A program made the translations under genes and the position numbers. The notes beneath the pieces were generated by a model. It was not told where the DNA came from and ran no database searches. It saw nothing but the letters and a program-made list of their open reading frames with translations. A stretch of 64,000 bases of DNA from Lactifluus volemus (lineage: Eukaryota; Basidiomycota; Agaricomycetes; Russulales; Russulaceae): positions 1-64,000 of the forward strand of contig WTXI01000101.1 in the NCBI GenBank assembly GCA_022376515.1, written 5' to 3'. Shown here piece after piece: positions 1 through 10,943 of the stretch (position 1 is its first letter; every line of letters begins with the position of its first letter).

Positions 1-301
1 GATTCCCGAAAACTAGCCACTTTCTAACCACACCTCGTGGATAGTCGGTGACGTAGGTTTCACCGGCTTCTGTCACTCGTTGTTTAGATCCTTAGAGGCG
101 GCTCTATAGGTTTCCGAGTCCGAGTCTATATCTCCTAGCTATCCCGTTTCAGATAGAAACCTTGGGTAGAAACCCCGGAAACTAAGATGGACCAACATAT
201 GTTTAAGTCGTCTGCTTGCAAGTTTCACCCCATTGGGAGTGGTAATACCAAAATCGCTCAAAATAATGGCGCCGACACCTCACACAGCGCACCGCCATTA
301 A
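1..301. other. Left-edge flank, no gene recognised
   Basis: This stretch lies beyond the 3' end of P450-1. I see no coding exon with family resemblance in it. From about 281 onward it matches the sequence at about 4836, so the duplication that produced the two P450 copies starts here. Confidence 0.4.
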
Positions 302-2412
302 TTATTCTACCAGAAGCTCATTCACAGTGGCGCGCACGAGCTCGGCGCCAACTTCCGAGCGTGGGAGTATCGAACACCTAAACGGTTCAGGGTATCTAGT
401 GCAGTTGATATCCCTGAGAAAAACACGTACACAAGATAATTACTGGGAGAGGAACTTACGACACGACCCCGGACAAATATACCCTCTTTGGCGGGTCACC
501 CTCGACAGGTGATATCTTGAACACAGCAAGCACGTTCGCTATGGCTGCCCACACGCTCGTCTCCGCCAAGAAGCGACCCGGACACTCACGCCGCCCGAAA
601 CCGAACACCTGTTCTGGGAAGGCAGGTGCATCTGGAGAAAGCCAGCGTTCCGGGTGGAATCGGTTTGGGTCGGGGAATATGATAGGGTCGTACATCATAG
701 CCCTACAAAAGAATGGATTGACACATGTGATGAATGAAGAAGGTTCGGGACGAAAGGAGAAGGGGGTATGAGGCGCACCATACATTCCCGATTACGGTGG
801 AACCTGCTGGGATGAAGTAACCCTTGTAAATATCGTTCTGAGTGACGCGGTGCTCGATAGCTGGAAGGTACTTATTTATATCGGCTCGGTCATAGGGCAC
901 GATATATACGCACCCAGTGGGACGATAGGGTGCCAGCGAAAGACCTCCTTCACGACTGCTTTTACGTATGGAAGTTCGGATTCGTCTGAGAACTCTGGAA
1001 GTCGTGAACCCCCAAGAACGGCGTCGATCTCGGCTTGTGCAGAACGTTGCACTTCTGGGTACAGTGCCATAGCCATAAAGAAGGTGAGAAGTGCGGCGAC
1101 CGTCTAGTTCGAAATAAGTCGGGCCAAAGTAATCACAGTCCAGCTAGACAGAACATACGGTGTCTGCACCGCCAACATACATGTTTGCTGGGGCTATCTT
1201 TGCAAGTAGGGCTTCTTCTGCAGTGGAGTTTTCATTGAGATGCGACGTCATGTCGCCAGCTACAGAGTATTTGGCCGTCCCATCAGCCTGGACACAAGAA
1301 ACAGAGATCATAACATCGATTACTGTGCTGAAAGGAGGAAACAGCATACGAGAGCAGTTTGAACCACAGCATATGGTTCATTAATTGTGTTGTCCACAAT
1401 GGGTATCCATTTCTGAGCTTCGCGTTTGAAGCCGGCGCCAGGGAACCAGGAAGGCATATATATCACTTAATTCCACGTTGTAAGGGGTGTTTAGAAGGAG
1501 AAGAGAGAGGAACCCACACCATGGGATCATGCTGAATAACCTGCCGCCCGATTGTGTTGCGAGTGAGAGGGAATGCAACATTTTCTCCGCTGTTGCGACG
1601 TATGGATCATTCTTTGGAAGTACATCGATGCCATACGCAATTCCTAGAATGATCTTTCCTGCCATACTTTTTGATACGTTATGATACGAGAAAAGTCAGT
1701 TGAAAAGGTGTAACCCACTGTCGCAGGTGCTGAGAGAAATCTTCAGGTGATTTAAGCAAATCTTGAAGCAGACAGTGCATTACGTGTTGCTCGAGCGGAT
1801 GGTACCGTTTTATTTCAGTGGAACTGAGGTGCCGGTGAAAGGCGCGACGGACACTGCGCCATCTCAAACCGTTTGAAATCCAGGCAATCAGCCAGCCCGC
1901 TCTAATGCTAGACAGTGTTATCAGTGAAAACTGACGCAAGCCAAGCTAAGTGGGAAACCCACAGGCGAGTAACAGCAGGCAATGGAGGCCTGAGGGATAA
2001 GATATAGCTAAGCCTGGATACGCAGCCTTCCAGTGCACTTTCCCGTACCTATCTGAATAGATCGACGAGCGCTTGATAAACAGCTCATTACCAGCCTCTA
2101 TAGAGTTGACAATGATCACATGGGTGCCGACGACATCGACATGTACAACCTCTGACCCTGAACGAGTCCTGCCTGATGAGTTTTGACAATGAGGATGCAC
2201 TGAACCGTACCATACTCATCGGACCATTTCCGATAAGTGAGCCATTCTTCTCGTGAGGGCATATCAAGTAGATTTCCAATAACAGGCAAGCGCTTGGGTC
2301 CTGGGGGATAGGGCAGGCTGCCGCTGCGGGTATCGTCCGCGACATATAAGACGATGACAAGAAGGAGGACACCTGAGAGGAAAGTAATTGCAAGCTGGGT
2401 GAGGGTTAACAT
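302..2412 (-). CDS. Cytochrome P450 (P450-1), tandem copy
   Basis: A microsomal heme monooxygenase, probably acting on a hydrophobic or secondary metabolite with a reductase partner. The start at 2412 opens a hydrophobic anchor of about 25 residues. A proline-rich hinge (PYPPGPKRLPVIGNLL) follows. Later exons carry the I-helix motif GGADT, the ExxR helix (KEVFR), FHPERW and the heme loop FGFGRRECPGRF at 570-605, with the ligand Cys present. The last exon is short: after a GTAAGT donor near 455 it encodes YPEPFRCSILPRSE and ends at 302. At least eight exons separated by short introns join in frame, giving about 500 residues, the usual family length. Relatives are often labelled O-methylsterigmatocystin oxidoreductase; that label is homology only. 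It is paralogous to P450-2, with a similar gene and flank. Confidence 0.88.
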
Positions 2413-2462
2413 GACGCCGTAGCGCGCATGGAATGCAAGAGGGCATACGATTTGACTGAACT

Positions 2463-2474
2463 TATATATATATA
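2463..2474 (-). promoter_or_regulatory. TATA-like box of P450-1
   Basis: An alternating TA run lies 50-60 nt upstream of the P450-1 start on the minus strand. P450-2 has the same arrangement. The spacing fits a TATA box followed by a very short 5' leader. Confidence 0.5.
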
Positions 2475-4334
2475 CGAGCCCAACTATCTAGCCAATGGGT
2501 GGAGCCCGTTATCAAAGGCGCAAGGCGACAACAGGATTCAGATCGAGGAGATTTTTCCAAATAGAGAAGAGTGACAGAGGAACTCGAAGAGGGCGGGTAA
2601 AACCAGGGTCGATATGACCAAGCTGAGAGGTGGATGCTTTCGGCGAAGAATACAGCATCGGTATGTTTTGGGCGTGAGAATGACCAAACGAGACGAGGGA
2701 GCGAGTGGTAGCTCTTCGGGTCTACTATCCGGAAGGTGGGCTAATCTTGTATCCGTTTTCAGATATATACGACAGCTACTCCAAATATTGGACATATACC
2801 GTGACGATGGTCTCTGAGTCACTGAAGTGAACATAATCAAGGGGAGTGCAGCGACCCCCGGCCCACACGTGTAGACCTTCTTTACAGAACATATCTTAAT
2901 AAAGCCGCAGACCAGCAAATTTTTTAATGCGGGGAATAACTAAAGATGACTGCCCACGTACAAGTTTGTTTGTCCCGTGAGTGGATACGAATTACTGAAT
3001 CGGACTACAACCAGGAATCGATCTCGGGATTTGAGACTTGTCCACCCACCCAGACGTAATAGGTCATGAGGTCTCTGATAAAAGGCTTCTTTACTCCCGA
3101 GAGAAGGCTACTGGAGATGTGTCTGTCGCTACAGTACTACCTGGAGCGACAGTTGTCAGTTTTGACTTTTAAGCCTACCACTGACGCGAAGCAAGTCAGT
3201 AAAAATTTTGGATCCTTCATTTCAAGTCATAGTAAGAGCGAGGGAATTAGGTGGGCCGAACCTTCCAAGTTCCAACAATGCTTAAGTTACTGTATCCTAC
3301 TACGGACTCTCAATGAGCGTCCACGTGACAATGGCCCGCGGGGACTTCAAATTTGGATAGATCCTTTCCTTCCCCCAGTTTCTTCTCTAACTTAACTCCG
3401 GCTCTCGGAAACAGTGACGACCACTATTGTACGTCAATTTCTATTTCAGTTCTGTAGGGCTGACCCTGACCTACTGTCCTCGGCAGTGCAATTTTCACAC
3501 CTAGTGCCGGTGTCGTGCCACGATCACGTTTCTGGCGTTGATCAGCCAGCAAACCTGACCTCTCGACTCCTCGTCCTCAGAGGTTCGTGCCAGTACTCTG
3601 TGCAAGACATGGCCGCGCATACTCTCGGACAGCATGGTTAAACATTAGTAGACGGGGTTAAAGAAGCGTGACTTGCGCGCTGACCTTCTTGCTGCGGAAG
3701 CCGACACATGTGAAGAAATGCAAGGCGGCAGGCCTGGGTTACCAGTGGAAGATGAACCACTGGCTCATGCAGTAATCGAGGAATAGGGAGCCGAGAAATA
3801 GGTTTTACAAGGAGCATTAGCGATGGATAGGGATGCAGACAGTGACGAAGAGGGAAGATGCAGGTCGTCCGAGGGATACCAAGTGTGTGGTGCTGTATTT
3901 CTGTCCTGACATTCATCTAATCTGCTGATACCCACGAAGAAGCAGAGACCGTAGCTGTTTGGGTTGAACGCGATGCGTGAATAGCGATATCTCACATGGA
4001 TCACAGGATATGATATCCATACTTCTATACAGACCTCAGGGACGAATAGAACTCGAAACGTGGCATCGTATCTTCAGTGTGAGCAAGATCGCATCAGCAC
4101 ATGGCAGCGACTTGTCACGGGGACGCCGGCCCAGCTACGAAGTTACCCAGCCGTGTTCTCGTTTCCGAGTCATTCATCACACGCGACAGAGTAAAAGGAC
4201 CGAGGACCTCTTCAAGTGAAGGCGGGTATTAGTGATCGGGTTTAAAAGGGTCAGTCTCTACGTGCCCAGCTAGTACGCACTGCGCAACCTCGGGCTATCC
4301 AGCCACACCCACAAGGATATATACGCGCATAACG
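2475..4334. other. Duplicated P450 5' flank, then NTF2 upstream block
   Basis: Up to about 3515 this is the upstream flank shared with P450-2. From about 3516 to 3920 I see nothing recognisable. From about 3920 to 4334 it matches the sequence upstream of the other two NTF2-like genes (16.9-17.1 kb and 30.1-30.4 kb). Confidence 0.5.
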
Positions 4335-4829
4335 ATGGAAGCCACGTTCGAAGTTCCCAGGAACCCTTCTTCACAGGTCAAGACGATCCTGCAGTGCACT
4401 ACCTCGATCTCATCAAAATCTTTAATCTCGACGGACTCGACAAACTATTCACTGATTTTGTCCAGTCGACGCGGCCCTTGTCTCTCAACGTGCCCTCAAA
4501 AACACAAGAAGACGACTTGGTGTTCCTGAAGGGCTTATGAAAGGGAGGTACCTTGAAGTGATTCCATCTTTTTTTTTCGTTGGTCAGTTCGCACACGATG
4601 CGTTTCGGATAGATTACTTTCTATGATGTTGTGGAGTCTCCTCCTGAAAAGGTCTGGCCTTATGTACGTGAGACTTTGCTCTCCAACCCATGGTGTTGTG
4701 TCGAACGCTGACTGTGTCCCTGAAGGTCGTTCTGCATGGTGAACCGCCTAAAGGCAAGGCGTTCACTATCGAATGGATTCAAATGTTTACCCTCGTTGAG
4801 CACATGGGCGTCCACAAGATCAAGGCTGT
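4335..4829 (+). pseudogene. NTF2/SnoaL-like gene, broken copy 1
   Basis: The start and first codons (MEATFEVPRNPSSQVKTIL) match the intact copies at 18433 and 30421. A 5-nt insertion (GTGCA) after the codon for that Leu shifts the frame. Further small deletions follow, for example in the stretch encoding DDFVQ. The last exon stops matching at about 4829, in the middle of the codons for HKIKAV, where the second P450 duplication begins. About 30 C-terminal residues are missing. It cannot encode the normal product of about 150 residues. Confidence 0.8.
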
Positions 4830-4853
4830 TAACAAACAGCGCACCGCCATCAA

Positions 4854-6966
4854 TTATTCCACCGGAAGCTCATTCACAGTAGCGCGCACGAGCTCGGCGG
4901 CAACTTCCGAGCGTGGGAGTATCGAACACCTAAACGGTTCAGGGTATCTACAGTAGTGCAGTTGATCTCTCTGAGAATACGTATACAAGAAAATTGATGG
5001 GAGAGGAACTTACGACACGACTCCGGACATATATACCCTCTTTGGCGGGTCGCCCTCGATCGGTGAGATCTTAAACACAGCAAGCACGTTCGCTATGGCT
5101 GCCCACACGCTCGTCTCTGCTAAGAAGCGACCCGGACACTCGCGCCGCCCTAAACCGAACACCTGTTCTGGGAAAGCAGGTGCGTCGGGAGAAAGCCATC
5201 GTTCCGGGTGGAATCGGTTTGGGTCGGGGAATAATATCGGGTCGTACATCATAGCCCTACAAAAGAATGGATTGACACATGTGATGAATGAAGAAGGTTC
5301 GGGACGAAATGAGCAGGGGGTAGGAGGCGCACCATACATTCCCGATTACGGTGGAACCTGCTGGGATGAAGTAACCCTTGTAAACGTCGTTCTGAGTGAC
5401 ACGGTGCTCGACAGCTGGAAGGTACATAGTTATATCAGCTCGGGGAGTTGATGTCATATATACGTACCTAGTGGGCCGACAGGGTGCCAGCGAAAGACCT
5501 CCTTCACGACTGCTTTTACATATGGAAGTTCAGATTCGTCTGAGAACTCTGGAAGTCGTGAACTCCCAAGAACGGCGTCGATCTCGGCTTGTGCAGAACG
5601 TTGCACTTCTGGGTACAGTGCCATAGCCATGAAGAAGGTGAGGAGTGCAGAGACTGTCTAATTGGAAATAGGTCGGTCCAAGGATAGTCATAAGTCCAGC
5701 TAGACAGGACATACGGTGTCTGCACCTCCAATATACATGTTTGCTGGGGCTATCTTTGCAAGTAGGGCTTCTTCTGCAGTGGAGTTTTCATTGAGATGTG
5801 ACGTCATGTCGCCAGCTACAGAGTATTTGGCCGTCCCATCGACCTAAACACAAGAAACAGAGATCATCGCATTTATTACTATACTGAAAGAAGGAAACAA
5901 CATACGAGAGCAGATTGAACCACAGCGTATGGTTCATTAATTGTGTTGGCCACAATGGGTAGCCATTTCTGAGCTTCGCGTTTGAAGCCGGCGCCAGGGA
6001 ACCAGGAAGGCATATATATCACTTAATTCCACGTTGTAAGGGGTGTTTAGAAGGAGAAGAGAGAGGAACCCACACCATGGGATCATGCTGAATAACCTGC
6101 CGCCGGATTGTGTTGCGAGTGAGAGGGAATGCAACATTTTCTCCGCTATTGCAACGTACGGGTCGTTTTGCGGAAGTACATCGATGCCATACGCAATTCC
6201 TAGAATGATCTTTCCTGCCATACTTTTTTTATACGTTATGATACGAGAAAGGTTAGTTGACGAGGTGTAACACACTGCCGCAGGTGCTGAGAGAGATTCT
6301 CAGGTGATTCAAGCAAATCTCGAAGCAAGCAGCGCATTGCGTGTTGCTCGAGCGGATGGTACCGTTTTATTTCAGTGGAACTGAGGTGCCGGTGAAAAGC
6401 GCGACGGACACTGCGCCATCTCGAACCGTTTGAAATGAAGGCAATCAACCAGTCCACTCCAAGGCTAGACAGCATTATCAGTCAGTACGGACGCAAGCCA
6501 AGCTAAGTGGGAAACTAACATGCGAGTAACAGCAGGCAGTGGAGGCCTGAGGGATAAGATATAGCTAAGCCTGGATACGCAGTCCTCCAGTGCCCTTTCT
6601 CGCACCTATCTGAATAGATCGACGAGCGCTTGATAAACAGCTCAATACCAGCCTCTATAGAGTTGACAATGATCACATGGGTGCCGACGACGTCGACATG
6701 TACAACCTCTGACCCTGAACAAGTTCTGCTTGATGAGTTTTGACAATGCCGATGCACTGAACCGTACCATACTCATCGGACCATTTCCGATAAGTGAGCC
6801 ATTCTTCTCGTGAGGGCATATCAAGTAGATTTCCAATAACCGGCAAGCGCTTGGGTCCTGGGGGATAGGGCCGGCTGTCGCTGCGGGTATGGTTAGCGAC
6901 ATATAGGACGATGACAAGGAGGACCCCTGAGAGGAAAGTAATTGCAAGCTGGGTGAGGGTCAACAT
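4854..6966 (-). CDS. Cytochrome P450 (P450-2), tandem copy
   Basis: Paralogue of P450-1 with the same exon layout and presumably the same type of reaction. The start is set at 6966, the Met aligned with P450-1; an in-frame Met at 7035 would add 23 residues ahead of the membrane anchor and is less likely. The anchor, the PYPPGPKRLPVIGNLL hinge, the MYVGGADT I-helix, KEVFR, FHPERW and the heme loop FGLGRRECPGRF (5124-5159) are all present. The final exon encodes YPEPFRCSILPRSEVAAEL and stops at 4854. I saw no frameshift or internal stop after splicing by eye. Upstream DNA is shared with P450-1, so regulation may be similar. Confidence 0.87.
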
Positions 6967-7016
6967 GATGCTGTAGCGCGCATGGAGTGCAAGGGGGCAT
7001 AAGATTTGACTGAACT

Positions 7017-7025
7017 TATATATAT
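7017..7025 (-). promoter_or_regulatory. TATA-like box of P450-2
   Basis: A short TA run about 50 nt upstream of the P450-2 start on the minus strand, in the same place as in P450-1. Confidence 0.45.
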
Positions 7026-8799
7026 CTGGGCCCAACTATCTAGCCAATTGGAGGAGCCCGTTATCAAAGGCGCAAGGAGATAATGGGATCCAGATCAAGG
7101 AGATTTCCAAACAGAGAAGAGTGACAGAGGAACCGAAGAATTCGAACGGGGCGGGTAAAAAGAGGGTCGATATAACCAAGCGGAGAGGTGGGTGTTTCGT
7201 CGAGGAATACTGGAAAATGGGCGTACGAATCAATCCGTCAAACTATCGGTATATTTTGGGCGTGGGAATGACCAAACGAGACGAGGGAGCGAGTATTAGC
7301 TCTTCCAAAAATCTGCCAGTGCCTCATGTGGTGCACCTTTTTGCTAGTTCAAGTTCCTGGAAAACACGGGCAACTGCCAGAGCGCGGACGATCTTCGGAG
7401 GGTCACTGAATATAAGCAAGGGAAGTGCAGCGACCCCCAGCCCGCACGTGTAGACCTTCTTTACAGAACATATCTTAGTAAAGCCGCAGACTAGAAAATT
7501 TTTGAATGTCATGATGACCGCGCACGTGTAAGTTTGCTTGTCCCGTGCGTGGATGCGAATTACTGACACGGACTACAACCAGGAATCGATCTCTGGATTT
7601 GAAACGTGTCCGACTCAGACGTAATGGATCATGAGGATGAAAAAATAAAGGTTTCTGATAAAAAAGTTCTTTACTCCAGAGAGAAGGCTTCCTGAAGGTA
7701 GGTCTGTCGCTACAAAGTACTACCTGGAGCGACAGTCGTCAGTTTTGAGTTTTGAGCCTACCATTGACGCGAAGCAAGTCAGTAAAACTCCATTTCAAGT
7801 TATACCAAGAGTGAGGGCATTAGGTGGGGTGAACCTTCCGGTAATAACTATTCTACGGACTCCCAATAGATGTCCACGTAGCAGTGGCCCGCTAATTTGG
7901 ATAGATCCTTTCCTTTCCTTTTTGCAGCTGAACTCCGGCTCTCGGACACTGTGACGTGTGACGACCACTATTGTACGTCAATTTCTATCCCAGCCCTGTA
8001 GGACTGGCCCTGACCTACCTGTCCTCGGCAGTGCGATTTCCATACCTAGTGCTGGCAGCGTGCGTTTAAAGGTCAGTGTGATTTCTGCCCTCGTCTTCGG
8101 CATTCTGGCAACAATCTCGGACCATCATCAAGATAAGAATTTTACCCCATGGCGTCCCTCATGTCTCTTCCCAGAGCGAATGAAGATGGCACAATCCCTT
8201 CGGATTTGATATTTCGTTGACGCCCCAACCCGGGGGAAGATGGTGTGGGAACGGGACTTCGTGGATAACGAGGTTGTGCGTGGAGTAATGGACAAAGAAT
8301 GTCAGTGGTAGCCCACGGTGGAAGGCTGACGCCTTCCTGAGTGCGAACGCGAACTTTCACGGCCCGTGACCCTCAACATCCCCTTTTTTGTCGGAGAGAC
8401 AGGTCGAGGAGACTTGGCGACATCGTCCTCAAGTGCTTGAGCTCGGCATCCTTTCGTTCAGCAACCCAGTGTTGATTCGCATTCGCGGGTTAACAAGGAT
8501 TCTACCTTCCATCAATAGGCTATATTCCATGTTGGGACGTTTGTTGAAATAAAGCGAGGATCAGGGATAGGCCGTCCAAATTATAATAGGCAGAACATAT
8601 GGTACAAGCTGAAAGTAATAAGGACACGGGGGACACGGGGATATGTCGGTAAATTTGAGGTCCCGTGCCACTGTGTATAGTCTGTCAATGTTTGTGGTTG
8701 CATGAAAAAAAGCCAGGCTAGATACCCGTGATTTGAAAGTACAGTGTTGGGGCATCTTAGCAGTTTGGGAGGACTGGAGGACGGTGGATGCGCACGTGC

Positions 8800-8895
8800 A
8801 GCCCAGCCAGTGGCGTGACCCTAACGGGTCACGGTCACGCGAAGGGAGATGCTGTGGAGAAAACATACCCGTTATGGGCACTCACATATGTTTTT
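8800..8895. repeat. Local repeat with GTGACCC/GGGTCAC hairpin, copy 1
   Basis: The segment cagtggcgtgaccctaac is followed by gggtcac, giving a 7-bp perfect inverted repeat. It then continues through cacgcgaag, a diverged purine-rich stretch and cccgttatgggcac. The same order recurs at 9852-9950. Confidence 0.5.
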
Positions 8896-9764
8896 TTTTA
8901 TACCCGGAAATGACCAGTGGCCACGCACTAGCTATTAGCTGCGCGGCCTGCGCCGGCGCCAGGAGCCTCCTACTGAAAATGATGTGGGCCTCGTGTTATA
9001 AATGAAGGCACATCTGGTGGTGAATTGGAATAGCGAATGGGGTTATCATGTCGTGGACTTTTTTCGTTTTGCATAATCATTATATACTGTCTGTCGCTTT
9101 ATTTGCAGTACAAGATAAACTACGTTTTGTAATAGAAACGATACAACTGGCCGCATAGACCAACTGCTGGTAAAGTACGTAATTCTTCTGCTGAATGTGG
9201 TTTACGCTGCAATTAGGCAATCGTCCGGAAAAACACAGGTGAAAGTGCACCGCGTTCGCTACCTGCCAGTCGAGGTGTCTGCACCTGATGTGCAACTCAA
9301 AAAGGGGGTTCCTGTTCAGAGGCCTTAAGGCGAGTACAAGTGCGTTAAAAGCTATCTTGATAGCACTAGTAATCTGGGGTGTCACAACGCGATGCCAAAA
9401 GCCACTCACCTCTGTTAGTCGTCCGGAGTTTGCGTCCTCGTCTCGACGAGGTGCCATCACCCACGTGGCGTGATCCGTTGGAGCCCTTCGAGTGGTTGGA
9501 CATGGGCGCTGAGCCCGAGAGTGCGATCATACCCCAAAAATGTGTCATTCTTGCGTGCTCATTCGCTTGTGCCGACTGGATCACCTGGGAGACTAAAGAC
9601 TGTGAGAGAGTCTCTCTTTGAGCTGTCCGCAAGGTTGTTATCTTGCCATCGTGCATGTGAGAAAAGACATAAAGATGGCGGGAAAGAAGGCGTGAGCGCT
9701 ATTAGTTACATTTGATACCTTTCTATATCCCACCACTCCCACCGTTCCCGCTGCTCCAGGTGTG

Positions 9765-9830
9765 GTGGAAGCAGCAGGAGGGTGCGGGGGGCGTAGCGGG
9801 AGCAGGGGGTGCGGGGGGTGCGGTGATGTG
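9765..9830 (+). repeat. G-rich tract, possible G-quadruplex
   Basis: Runs of three to six G recur at short intervals (gggtgcggggggcg, gcgggagcaggggg, tgcggggggtgcgg). The preceding stretch is rich in gctgctcc/gcagcag. Such a tract could fold as a G-quadruplex on the plus strand; I see no gene it would obviously control. Confidence 0.4.
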
Positions 9831-9851
9831 TTGGAGAAATGCTCATTGAGT

Positions 9852-9950
9852 TGCTGACCAGTGGTGTGACCCTAGTATTGGGTCACGCGAAGAGACAATG
9901 CGGAAAGAGTCCACCCGTTACGGGCACAAATATACGTTTATCATCGTGTG
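9852..9950. repeat. Local repeat with GTGACCC/GGGTCAC hairpin, copy 2
   Basis: Diverged copy of 8800-8895. The GTGACCC and GGGTCAC arms are kept although the loop changed from taac to tagtatt. Confidence 0.5.
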
Positions 9951-10074
9951 GATTCTTCACAAATACAGTAGAAGGCTCATCACAAAGAGGCCCGGAAAAT
10001 GCTCAACGGATGAGATCTATGAGATAATCCGGTCTGCGGGATCCGGGTGCCATGGCATCAATAAAAGGGTATTC

Positions 10075-10355
10075 TAATTTTTCTGATGGAGTCGTCCAGT
10101 TAATACTCGACCATGACGCCAAAGTCGATGAGCTGGATGGGGCTCAGCGGACTCCGTTGCATTACGCGTCAGGGGAGGTGCGGAACATGTGCAAGTTGTA
10201 CAAGTCTTGCTTGATTGTGGTGCCAAAGTGAACCCACAGACGGGCAACCCTTCCGTTGCATGGGGTGGCGTACGCTGGAGGGACTCTCCAGTCCGCGGAT
10301 TTCTTACTCAAGCACGGTGCGGATCTGCATATTCTGCTGGACGCCTTCCCAGGCA
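10075..10355 (+). pseudogene. Ankyrin-repeat relic
   Basis: Three ankyrin-type units follow each other in different frames. The first reads VVQLILDHDAKVDELDG and TPLHYAS. The second reads VVQVLLDCGAKVNPQTGN. The third reads SADFLLKHGADLHILLD. The frame changes between units without plausible intron borders, so this looks like a decayed fragment of an ankyrin protein. No start, end or other domain is seen. It could be the remnant of a larger NACHT-ankyrin protein, but that is a guess. Confidence 0.6.
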
Positions 10356-10943
10356 GCATCGCAGGAGGGGTGTGCCGAATGTAAGGTCCCAACGTAGAAT
10401 GCGGAGTAAATCGAGTCTATGTTGTAAACCTCGTGCAGCATAAAATATGGTTTATATGGTATGTGGGGCATCCGGAGCGTGTGATTATGTATCGTTGGCA
10501 CATCCGTCAACTAGGACCGCAGCAGAATTGGCCCGAGTGGTAGTTATGAGCTAACAGAAGCAGCAAGGCATAGAGATATGGAATTCTATGCTTGAAAATG
10601 CGATCAGCTTGCTTTATGCGATTTACATGCACGGCTGGGAGTGCGACTCGTATAAGCATTTCGAGCAATTCAGTGTAAGGGCAATAATCGTGCCCACTTT
10701 CATTCCTTCTCGTTCCCACGTGTGTTCCCGGGTTCTCTCGTTTACCCCACTCGTTTTCGTTCGTTATCACTTTCGGACCTTCAATATCGACTTTACACCC
10801 CTGCCTAAAACGAGAATCAAACCCTTGACATTTGACATCTCTTTCATTGAGTATAAGATTCTCGTGAGTGGGAGGATTGTCACAGTCTGGTCTGAACAAA
10901 GCAGGACAACAGTCAAGCCCTTCTTACATACAACTGATTCTAT
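10356..10943. other. 3' flank of receptor 1, shared repeat
   Basis: No gene recognised. About 10640-10803 resembles 42480-42650 upstream of receptor 2. About 10804-10943 matches 36468-36606, the 3' flank of receptor 2. Confidence 0.45.

Larger units (their letters stand above)
281..3515. repeat. Segmental duplication D1, copy a (P450-1 plus 5' flank)
   Basis: The sequence from about 281 to 3515 matches 4829-8070 in the same order and orientation. The match covers the whole P450 gene and about 1.1 kb of its 5' flank. Both copies carry small indels and many substitutions, so the event is not recent. The flank holds no recognisable gene in either copy. Confidence 0.85.
4829..8070. repeat. Segmental duplication D1, copy b (P450-2 plus 5' flank)
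   Basis: Second copy of the 281-3515 segment, same orientation. Its left edge sits inside the last exon of NTF2-like copy 1. Its right edge fades near 8060, just after the stretch reading ctcggcagtgcgattt. The part from 7026 to 8070 is P450-2 upstream flank and holds no recognised gene. Confidence 0.85.
8071..10074. other. Gene-poor stretch with local repeats
   Basis: No open frame here resembles a known family. It contains two copies of a segment of about 95 bp (near 8800-8895 and 9852-9950), each with a GTGACCC..GGGTCAC inverted repeat, and a G-rich tract at 9765-9830. Several open frames of 80-126 codons occur on both strands but overlap each other and lack recognisable domains or clear intron borders. 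Confidence 0.4.

Noticed and set aside
9080..9656. Overlapping open frames of 80-126 codons
   Set aside because: They lie on both strands, lack domains and have no paralogue or intron support.
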